The position numbers and the translations under genes were made by a program. A stretch of 7,561 nucleotides of DNA. It comes from Gemmatimonadota bacterium (GTDB lineage: Bacteria > Gemmatimonadota > Gemmatimonadetes > Gemmatimonadales > GWC2-71-9). The stretch is taken from contig JAOUDR010000119.1 in assembly GCA_029859185.1 (NCBI GenBank), positions 1-7,561 of the forward strand, given 5' to 3'. Each line of letters begins with the position of its first letter. Position 1 is the stretch's first letter. The notes beneath the pieces are model-generated. The model ran no database searches and was not told where the DNA came from. It worked only from the letters and a program-made list of their open reading frames with translations. This document shows positions 1 to 5,140 of the stretch, piece by piece.

Positions 1-930
1 TCCCGGGAGCGCGCGCGATACCACTCGCACCCGGTGGGTGACCCAGGTGATGGTGCCGCCACGCCGAGCCACCGCCACGAACGTCTCCTCACCGCGAGTC
101 GCGGTGCCGATCACCTGGGGGGCAAGCTCGACCTGAACGTCGAGGCATCCGTTCGGAGGGCGCACCGCCGCCGTCAGGCGCCGCCGCGGCAAATCCACCA
201 GACCGCGGTAGGCGAGGTAGCCCCCGAACGGGAAGGCCGCGGCAGCGGGGGGCTCCTGGTCGGTGACCGGCCCGAGCAGGGCCAGGGTGCCGCGCGCCCG
301 GGTCTCCTCCGCCCCAACCCGGTTGCCTTCCCAGTTGCGGTCAGGCAGTTCCAGGGTGATGGCATAGATGATCCCGTTGAGCGCGTCGACGACCGTGCCC
401 TGCCCGAAGTCGTAGCGGGCCAGGGTGGGCCCGTCCGGGTTCACCGCGGGGGTCCGCGAGCCGAACAGGGCAAAGGCGGCCATGATCGGCATGTTCGGAG
501 CGACGGGGAAGGGGAGGGCCGCGCCAATCTGGGGTGGCGGGACGAGCGCTTCTTCGAACGTGGGGCGCGTAATCACCCAGATGAGAACGGCCGCGAGGAC
601 AATCAGCGTGCCGCCAGCGACGGCGGCCAGGTGAGCCCGCAGAAACGCGCCGAGTCGCTCCCATTGGGTCGGCTCCGGGGTCGGCAGTCGCGGGGGCTGC
701 GTGACCGGCCCGGGCCAGGCGCCCGTGGCGAGCCGCGGCAGACTCGGCAGCTCGTCTTCGTCGGGCAGCGGGAGGATCTCGACCCGGGGGATCGACTTGG
801 AGGCGCGGGCCAACTCGCGCATCAACTGGGCTGGGTCGTCGCCGATCTTCTCCTGCCAGCATGCTGGACAGCCCCGTGGATTCTCGTCGTTGTACGGGAC
901 ATCGTGAGTCGGGCACCGGACGACCGCCAT
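1..930 (-). CDS. Hypothetical zinc-ribbon-like, single-pass membrane protein (3' end outside window)
   Basis: I do not recognise this protein. The frame is open from an ATG at 930 to the window edge, giving 310 codons with no stop. The N-terminus carries C6-x2-H9-x11-C21-x2-C24, a spacing suggestive of a small zinc ribbon. Residues about 50-90 are rich in Pro and acidic residues and look like a flexible linker. One hydrophobic helix spans about 101-120, with Arg/His just before it, which suggests the zinc-ribbon end is cytoplasmic and the C-terminal 190 residues are outside. That C-terminal part alternates hydrophobic and polar residues like a beta-rich domain and shows no motif I know. The start lies 9 nt after the dcd stop, so it is probably co-transcribed and translationally coupled with dcd; no strong ribosome-binding site is visible. 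Reading this strand as coding rests on the coherent domain layout and the tight spacing to dcd. Function is unknown. Confidence 0.75.
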   Translation of the reverse strand, partial: MAVVRCPTHDVPYNDENPRGCPACWQEKIGDDPAQLMRELARASKSIPRVEILPLPDEDELPSLPRLATGAWPGPVTQPPRLPTPEPTQWERLGAFLRAHLAAVAGGTLIVLAAVLIWVITRPTFEEALVPPPQIGAALPFPVAPNMPIMAAFALFGSRTPAVNPDGPTLARYDFGQGTVVDALNGIIYAITLELPDRNWEGNRVGAEETRARGTLALLGPVTDQEPPAAAAFPFGGYLAYRGLVDLPRRRLTAAVRPPNGCLDVQVELAPQVIGTATRGEETFVAVARRGGTITWVTHRVRVVSRALPG

Positions 931-939
931 GGCGACCCG

Positions 940-1500
940 CTAGATCCGTGGCAGCGTGACTCCGCGCTGCGCCTGATACTTGCCGCGCTTGTCCCCGTAC
1001 GAGGTGGCACAGATATCATCCGCGTCCGCCTCGAAGAACAGGACCTGGGCAATGCCCTCATGCGCATAGATGCGTGCGGGCAGCGGCGTGGTGTTGGAGA
1101 TCTCGAGGGTGACGTGACCCTCCCACTCCGGCTCGAAGGGCGTCACGTTCGTGATGATGCCGCAGCGGGCGTACGTGCTCTTCCCGACACAGATCGTGAG
1201 CACGTTCCGAGGGATCCGGAAGTACTCGACCGAGCGGGCGAGGGCGAACGAGTTGGGCGGGACGATGCATGCATCGCCCTGGTACTCCACGAAGGAGCGG
1301 GCGTCGAAGTGCTTGGGGTCTACGACCGTGCTATGGACGTTCGTGAAGATCTTGAACTCGTCCGCGACCCGCATGTCGTATCCGTAGGATGACACCCCAT
1401 AGCTGATGACCCCCTGCCGGACCTGGGCCTCCTCGAACGGCTCGATCATCGCGTGCTCTCGGGCCATCCGCTGGATCCAACGATCGGACTTGATGGACAT
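940..1500 (-). CDS. dcd: dCTP deaminase
   Basis: The cytosolic enzyme hydrolytically deaminates dCTP to dUTP and ammonia, supplying dUMP for thymidylate synthesis. The product is 186 aa, close to the 188-193 aa usual for bacterial Dcd. It starts MSIKSDRWIQRM, the family's typical N-terminus, which fixes the start although the frame stays open to 1632. Conserved blocks include VISYGVSSYGYDMR (31-44), PPNSFALARSVEYFRIP (81-97), GKSTYARCGI (106-115) and GHVTLEISNTTPLPARIYA (128-146). By analogy with E. coli Dcd, S108, R112 and E133 correspond to the active-site Ser, Arg and catalytic Glu. The C-terminal block reads KYQAQRG where KYQGQxG is more usual. I cannot tell from sequence alone whether it also has dUTPase activity, as some homologues do. 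It is the first gene of the - strand unit and divergent from nuoA. A GAGGA element lies 14 nt before the start, further than usual. Confidence 0.96.
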   Translation of the reverse strand: MSIKSDRWIQRMAREHAMIEPFEEAQVRQGVISYGVSSYGYDMRVADEFKIFTNVHSTVVDPKHFDARSFVEYQGDACIVPPNSFALARSVEYFRIPRNVLTICVGKSTYARCGIITNVTPFEPEWEGHVTLEISNTTPLPARIYAHEGIAQVLFFEADADDICATSYGDKRGKYQAQRGVTLPRI

Positions 1501-1567
1501 ACGTGTCTGGGAGGTCCTCGGCGAAGGGGTTTTTGGGTCGCGGCGGAAAAGATACGCGGCCTTAGCC

Positions 1568-1594
1568 ATTATGCCACTTGGGTTTGCTTGACAC
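1568..1594 (-). promoter_or_regulatory. Candidate promoter for dcd
   Basis: On the - strand, CATAAT (1573-1568) matches the -10 consensus at five of six positions. GTGTCA (1594-1589), 15 nt upstream, matches the -35 consensus at four of six. The spacer is shorter than ideal. It would give a leader of about 60 nt before the dcd ATG at 1500. The -35 element lies on top of the candidate nuo -35 on the other strand. This is pattern matching only. Confidence 0.3.
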
Positions 1595-1606
1595 CCCGTT
1601 TCAAGC
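1586..1606. repeat. Inverted repeat over the divergent -35 region
   Basis: GCTTGA (1586-1591) and TCAAGC (1601-1606) form a 6-bp dyad around a 9-nt centre. It covers the candidate -35 elements of both dcd and nuo, so a bound protein could affect both directions. Six-bp arms can arise by chance. Confidence 0.35.
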
Positions 1607-1617
1607 CTAGGTAACTT
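1588..1617 (+). promoter_or_regulatory. Candidate sigma-70-type promoter for the nuo operon
   Basis: TTGACA at 1588-1593 is a perfect -35 consensus. TAACTT at 1612-1617, after an 18-nt spacer, keeps the first, second and last positions of the -10 consensus. Transcription would start near 1624, leaving a leader of about 45 nt before nuoA. This is the only perfect -35 hexamer in the divergent intergenic region. The -10 match is modest, so the call is tentative. Confidence 0.4.
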
Positions 1618-1632
1618 GACGCCGCCGAGCAA

Positions 1633-1646
1633 GTGAAATCTTTCAC
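1633..1646. promoter_or_regulatory. Perfect 14-bp palindrome in the nuo leader, possible operator
   Basis: GTGAAA-TC-TTTCAC is a perfect inverted repeat with a 2-nt centre, ending 25 nt before the nuoA ATG. It lies just downstream of the candidate transcription start. The half TTCACG at 1642-1647 is repeated directly at 1651-1656, a 9-nt period. The arrangement resembles a dimeric regulator site with an extra half-site, but I cannot name a regulator. As RNA the 2-nt loop is too small for a good hairpin, so a DNA site is the more likely reading. Confidence 0.4.
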
Positions 1647-1670
1647 GAGATTCACGCGCCAGGGGTCCGA

Positions 1671-2027
1671 ATGCTCCGTGAGTATGTCCCGCTCTTGATC
1701 TTGATAGGCTTCGTGGTCATCAACGGAGCCGCCTTCGTCATCCTCTCTCAGCTCCTCTCGCATCGCCGGCCGACCGCTGTGAAGGGCATCGCCTACGAGT
1801 CGGGCATGCCGCCTCTCGGCAGCGCGCGGGAGCGGTTCAGCGTGAAGTTCTACCTCGTCGCCATGATGTTCATCGTCTTCGATCTGGAGGCGGTGTTCAT
1901 GATCCCCTGGGCACAGGCGTTTCGCCGGCTGGGCCTGTTCGGCTTGGTCGAGATGGGGGTCTTCATCCTGATCCTGGCCGTCGGCTACATCTACATATGG
2001 AAGCGAGGTGCGCTGGAATGGGAGTGA
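1671..2027 (+). CDS. nuoA: NADH-quinone oxidoreductase subunit A
   Basis: NuoA is the small membrane subunit at the junction between the quinone-reducing arm and the proton-pumping arm of complex I. The product is 118 aa with three predicted helices, at about 6-28, 61-81 and 92-110. The long loop between helices 1 and 2 holds the signature YESGMPPLGSAR (42-53), followed by KFYLVAMMFIVFDLEAVF (59-76). K38, E43, D71 and E73 keep exactly the spacing of E. coli NuoA K46, E51, D79 and E81, the conserved charged residues important for activity. The loop has Ser where mitochondrial ND3 has Cys, as in E. coli. The ATG is preceded by AGGGG at 1661-1665 with 5-nt spacing. It is first in the nuo operon, and its last 10 nt overlap nuoB. 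Confidence 0.97.
   Translation: MLREYVPLLILIGFVVINGAAFVILSQLLSHRRPTAVKGIAYESGMPPLGSARERFSVKFYLVAMMFIVFDLEAVFMIPWAQAFRRLGLFGLVEMGVFILILAVGYIYIWKRGALEWE
2005..2010 (+). promoter_or_regulatory. Ribosome-binding site that sets the nuoB start
   Basis: GAGGTG inside the end of nuoA lies 7 nt before the ATG at 2018. It favours that start over an in-frame ATG at 1997 and a GTG at 2024. Confidence 0.6.
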
Positions 2028-2638
2028 TTGCCACCCCAGACCGCTCCCCCGGGAGCGTCGTGTCGCAGGTCTCTCCCAACTGGCTCACAACCCGGGTCGA
2101 TTTCCTGGTCAATTGGGCGCGCTCGAACAGCATGTGGCCCATGCCCTTCGGGACGGCCTGTTGCGCCATCGAGTTCATGGCGGCGGCGGCATCGCGCTAC
2201 GACATTGCCCGCTTCGGGATGGAGCGGATGAGCTTCTCCCCGCGCCAGGCGGACGTCCTGATCTGCGCCGGCCGGTTGCCGTTCAAACTGGCCCCGGTGA
2301 TTCGGCGCATCTACGACCAGATGCCGCAGCCCAAGTGGGTCATCTCGATGGGCGCGTGTGCGTCGACGGGGGGCATCTTCGACAACTACGCGATGGTGCA
2401 GGGGATCGATACGGTCGTGCCGGTGGACGTGTACGTCCCCGGATGCCCACCACGGCCCGAAGGGCTGCTCTACGGTATCCTCTTGCTACAAAAGAAGATC
2501 CGTGGTGAGACGCTGGCGGACCCGTCGATCCGCATCGAGCAGACCCTGGATGAGCACGGGCTGCGGTTATCCCCCGAGCGGATCGACGAGTTGTCCGAGC
2601 CGTTTGGGAACTCACTGCACCAAACCCGTTCCGCGTGA
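2018..2638 (+). CDS. nuoB: NADH-quinone oxidoreductase subunit B (cluster N2)
   Basis: NuoB (PSST/20-kDa family) carries cluster N2, the [4Fe-4S] centre that passes electrons to quinone. The product is 206 aa from the ATG at 2018. The tandem Cys pair C48-C49 (FGTACCAIEF), C114 (ISMGACAST) and C143 (VPGCPPRPE) are the N2 ligands. Their spacings, 65 and 29, equal those of E. coli C64, C129 and C158. SFSPRQADVLICAGRLPFKLAP (72-93) is the conserved block that contributes to the quinone site. The C-terminal tail (about 165-206) is hydrophilic and variable. The start lies inside nuoA in another frame (10-nt overlap), and nuoC follows after 7 nt, so translation is probably coupled. Confidence 0.97.
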   Translation: MGVIATPDRSPGSVVSQVSPNWLTTRVDFLVNWARSNSMWPMPFGTACCAIEFMAAAASRYDIARFGMERMSFSPRQADVLICAGRLPFKLAPVIRRIYDQMPQPKWVISMGACASTGGIFDNYAMVQGIDTVVPVDVYVPGCPPRPEGLLYGILLLQKKIRGETLADPSIRIEQTLDEHGLRLSPERIDELSEPFGNSLHQTRSA

Positions 2639-2645
2639 GGCGGCC

Positions 2646-3272
2646 ATGAATCCGTCGGCGGACGCCCTCGAGCGCCACTTTGGATCCGCGATCCGGCGCG
2701 TGACCGAGTCGTGCGGGGACACGATCGTGTACGTCGAGCTCGGCCGGCTCCGTGAGATCCTGGCATGGCTCAAGGACACGCCTGACCAAGCCTACATCTA
2801 CTTGGTTGATGTCACGGCGGTCGAGTATCGGGAGCCCGAGCGCCCCCTTGAGGTCGTCTACGAGCTCTTCGCCTTCAGCCGAAAGGTAGGCCTGCGGGTC
2901 AAGGCCGAGTTGCCCAAGGACCAGCCGCTGGAAGTCGATTCGATGGTCCCGCTGTGGGCTGGAGCCAACTGGCTCGAGCGGGAGGTCTACGACATGTTCG
3001 GCATCACGTTCCGCGGTCATCCCGACCTCCGCCGCATCCTGATGTGGGAGACCTACGCGGAAGGCTATCCGCTCCGGAAGGACTTCCCGCTGCGCGGTCG
3101 CTTCTCCCGATCCGAGCAGGTGCGCCAGGCGCTCAATGCGAATCCCGAGGCGCACTACTCGCTCGAGGAACTCGGGATCGCGGAGTCCTACCAGGAGCTT
3201 CCTGCCGACATGCGAGGGCGGCTCGCGCGCGGCGAGCGCGGGCAGATCGCCGAGCCGAAGGGGGGGGCGTGA
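2646..3272 (+). CDS. nuoC: NADH-quinone oxidoreductase subunit C (30-kDa subunit)
   Basis: NuoC (Nqo5, 30-kDa family) is a cofactor-free hydrophilic subunit that packs against NuoB and NuoD in the connecting module. The product is 208 aa. The family signature spans 111-131 (EREVYDMFGI, then GHPDLRRI) and continues into EGYPLRKDFPLRG (139-151). The N-terminal alpha/beta domain occupies about 1-100, and the tail from about 152 is charged and variable. The ATG follows GAGG (2637-2640), which overlaps the nuoB stop, with 5-nt spacing. It is a separate gene, not fused to nuoD as in E. coli, but its TGA shares a base with the nuoD ATG and sits directly after a run of eight G. Confidence 0.96.
   Translation: MNPSADALERHFGSAIRRVTESCGDTIVYVELGRLREILAWLKDTPDQAYIYLVDVTAVEYREPERPLEVVYELFAFSRKVGLRVKAELPKDQPLEVDSMVPLWAGANWLEREVYDMFGITFRGHPDLRRILMWETYAEGYPLRKDFPLRGRFSRSEQVRQALNANPEAHYSLEELGIAESYQELPADMRGRLARGERGQIAEPKGGA
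3260..3267 (+). other. G8 homopolymer at the nuoC/nuoD junction, possible slippage site
   Basis: Eight consecutive G lie 4 nt before the nuoD ATG. In the nuoC frame they are read as the last base of AAG, two GGG codons and the first base of GCG, just before the TGA. They may serve as a degenerate Shine-Dalgarno sequence for nuoD. A one-base gain, or a -1 ribosomal slip on G-GGG-GGG, would bypass the stop and enter the nuoD frame through GGC-GTG-ATG. Whether slippage happens is not shown by the sequence. Confidence 0.4.
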
Positions 3273-4567
3273 TGGCCGAGAAGCGCACGCTCGACGTGGC
3301 GCTCGGCACCACCGGCGTGGACGAGCGCGGCCTGCCCGTGACCGTTCCGTTGGGATTCGAGGTTCCCGATGCCGGGGCCGTCGAGGAGGCGCCCGAGGTC
3401 GGCGGCGAGCACATGCTGCTCAACATGGGACCGCAGCACCCCGCCACGCATGGGGTGCTCCGGCTCGTGGTGGAGCTGGATGGGGAAGTGGTCATCCGGG
3501 TGATCCCGCACGTGGGCTATCTGCACTCGGGCTTCGAGAAGCTCGGGGAGTACCGCCACTACAACCAGATCGTTCCCCTCACCGACCGCATGGACTACCT
3601 GGCGCCAATGGCGAACAACGTGTGCCTGGCCATGGCGGCGGAGAAGCTGATGGGGATTGCCATCACCGAGCGCTGCAAGGTGCTGCGCGTGATCGCCTGC
3701 GAGATCAGCCGCATCATCTCGCACCTCGTCTGGTTGGGCACCACCGGGATCGACATCGGGGCGATCACCCCGTTCCTCTGGATGTTCCAGGAGCGCGAGA
3801 AGTTCTACAACCTCCAGGAGGCCTGGACGGGGGCGCGATTGACCACGAGCCTGACGCGGGTAGGCGGACTCATGGCCGACATCCCCGACGGCTTCGAGGA
3901 CGGGCTCCGCGCGACGTGCCGTAGCCTGCTCGGGGTGATGGCGGAGGTGGACCGGGTCCTCACCCGCAATGGGGTGTGGGTGGGTCGGACGCAGGGCATC
4001 GGCGTTCTCACGGCCGAAGAGGCGACCAACATGTCGATGTCCGGTGCCATGCTCCGGGCAAGCGGCGTGGACTACGATGTGCGCAAGGATCGGCCCTACC
4101 TCGATTACGAGACCTACGATTTCGAGGTCCCGATCGGCGAGCACGGCGACGTGTACGATCGCTATCTCGTCCGGTTTGAGGAGGTCCTGCAGTCGGTCCG
4201 TATCCTCGACCAGGCGCTCGACCGCCTGCCCGACGGCCCCATCAACGTGGCGGACCACCGGGTCATCCTGCCGCCCAAGCACGCGGCGATGACCGACATG
4301 GAGTCGATGATTCACCACTTCAAGCAGGTCATGGAAGGCGTGCCCGCCCCCGTGGGCGAGGCGTACTTCTCGCTCGAAAGCCCCAAGGGAGAGCTGGGCT
4401 ACTACTTCGTGTCCGATGGGACGGCCAAGCCGGTGCGCTGGCGGGTCCGCCCCCCGGCCTTCATCAATCTCTCGGCGCTTTCGAAGATGGCGCAGGGGCA
4501 CCTGCTCTCCGATCTCATCGCGATCAACGCCAGCGTGGATATCGTCATGGGGGAGGTCGACCGCTGA
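3272..4567 (+). CDS. nuoD: NADH-quinone oxidoreductase subunit D (49-kDa subunit, quinone site)
   Basis: NuoD (Nqo4, 49-kDa family) forms most of the quinone-binding pocket next to cluster N2. The product is 431 aa. The core starts with GEHMLLNMGPQHPATHGVLR (45-64). H60 and Y109 (TDRMDYLAP) have the same 49-residue separation as the quinone head-group ligands H38 and Y87 of Thermus Nqo4. Other conserved blocks are SGFEKLGEYRHYNQ (86-99), GARLTTSLTRVGG (near 187-199), VADHRVILPPKH (near 326-337) and the C-terminal LLSDLIAINASVDIVMGEVDR region. It descends from the large subunit of [NiFe] hydrogenases but ends without the metal-binding C-terminal Cys motif, as expected in complex I. About 44 poorly conserved residues precede the core. 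The ATG overlaps the nuoC stop as TGATG. Confidence 0.97.
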   Translation: MAEKRTLDVALGTTGVDERGLPVTVPLGFEVPDAGAVEEAPEVGGEHMLLNMGPQHPATHGVLRLVVELDGEVVIRVIPHVGYLHSGFEKLGEYRHYNQIVPLTDRMDYLAPMANNVCLAMAAEKLMGIAITERCKVLRVIACEISRIISHLVWLGTTGIDIGAITPFLWMFQEREKFYNLQEAWTGARLTTSLTRVGGLMADIPDGFEDGLRATCRSLLGVMAEVDRVLTRNGVWVGRTQGIGVLTAEEATNMSMSGAMLRASGVDYDVRKDRPYLDYETYDFEVPIGEHGDVYDRYLVRFEEVLQSVRILDQALDRLPDGPINVADHRVILPPKHAAMTDMESMIHHFKQVMEGVPAPVGEAYFSLESPKGELGYYFVSDGTAKPVRWRVRPPAFINLSALSKMAQGHLLSDLIAINASVDIVMGEVDR

Positions 4568-5061
4568 TGCAAGTGACCGGCGAGTACGAGCCCGTGTTCA
4601 CCGGGGACCGTCGCGCACGGCTCGATGCGATCCTGACACGGTATCCCACGAAACGGGCGGCGCTGCTGCCCGCTCTGTGGATGGTGCAAGAGGCGCGGGG
4701 CTGGATCCCGGACACCGCCATGGTCGAGGTGGCGCAGGCGCTCGACCTGACCGCGGCCTACGTCAAGGGCGTGGTGACCTTCTACACGATGTACCACCAG
4801 CATCCGGTGGGGCGCCATTTCATTCAGGTCTGCACCACGACCCCGTGCAATCTCTGCGGCGCCGAGGACGTCGTCCGCGCGTTCCTCGAGCATTCGGGCT
4901 GCGGCGAGCTGGGAGCGACGTCCCCGGACGGCCGCTTCACGATCGTCGAGGTCGAATGCCTCGGCGCGTGCGGCTTCGCGACTCCCGTGTTGATCGACGA
5001 CGACTTCATCGATGGGGTGACCGTCGACAAGGTGCGCGAGCTGCTGGCGAGGTATCCATGA
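4567..5061 (+). CDS. nuoE: NADH-quinone oxidoreductase subunit E (24-kDa subunit, cluster N1a)
   Basis: NuoE (Nqo2, 24-kDa family) has a thioredoxin-like fold and binds the [2Fe-2S] cluster N1a beside the FMN subunit. The product is 164 aa. An N-terminal helical bundle (about 14-70) is followed by GVVTFYTMYHQHPVG (68-82) and the ferredoxin-like domain. The ligands are C89 and C94 (VCTTTPCNLCGA) and C131 and C135 (ECLGACGFATP), with the usual C-x4-C and C-x3-C spacing. C97 and C112 are extra cysteines not expected to bind the cluster. The ATG overlaps the nuoD TGA as TGATG. A good ribosome-binding site, GGAGG at 4552-4556, lies 10 nt upstream inside nuoD. The stop overlaps the ATG of a 27-codon frame leading to nuoF. 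Confidence 0.97.
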   Translation: MQVTGEYEPVFTGDRRARLDAILTRYPTKRAALLPALWMVQEARGWIPDTAMVEVAQALDLTAAYVKGVVTFYTMYHQHPVGRHFIQVCTTTPCNLCGAEDVVRAFLEHSGCGELGATSPDGRFTIVEVECLGACGFATPVLIDDDFIDGVTVDKVRELLARYP

Positions 5062-5070
5062 CCGGCGCGG

Positions 5071-5094
5071 CATCCCGTCATCCCGTCATCCCGC
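5071..5094 (+). repeat. Three tandem 8-bp units between nuoE and nuoF
   Basis: CATCCCGT occurs at 5071-5078 and 5079-5086, followed by CATCCCGC at 5087-5094. Copy-number change would shift the frame of the bridging ORF without touching nuoE or nuoF. Confidence 0.6.
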
Positions 5095-5127
5095 CTTCCC
5101 GTCGCGGCCCGGCCGGTCGGAGACCAC

Positions 5128-5133
5128 GAGGAG
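5128..5133 (+). promoter_or_regulatory. Ribosome-binding site of nuoF
   Basis: GAGGAG lies 7 nt before the ATG at 5141. This is among the best Shine-Dalgarno matches in the operon, so nuoF can initiate independently of any read-through from the bridging frame. Confidence 0.65.
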
Positions 5134-5140
5134 CCAGGTA

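Noticed and set aside
34..1392. Long + strand open frame (452 codons) opposite dcd and its downstream neighbour
   Set aside because: It runs antisense to dcd, which is unmistakable, and to a coherent membrane-protein frame. Its translation is Arg/Gly/Asp-rich with no domain. High GC makes such antisense frames common.
1501..1632. N-terminal extension of dcd starting at 1632 or 1569
   Set aside because: Family members begin at MSIKSD, the extra 44 residues are not Dcd-like, and the region holds the candidate promoters.
1997..2017. Longer nuoB start at 1997
   Set aside because: It would lengthen the overlap with nuoA and has no ribosome-binding site as good as the GAGGTG placed 7 nt before 2018.
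3272..3403. NuoD N-terminal extension as a novel domain
   Set aside because: About 44 residues precede the core, only some 20 more than in Thermus and similar to mitochondrial homologues; it is low-complexity and not unusual.
3188..4501. Long - strand open frame (437 codons) opposite nuoD
   Set aside because: The sense strand encodes an intact NuoD with all key residues. The antisense product is His/Arg/Asp-rich and lacks recognisable motifs.
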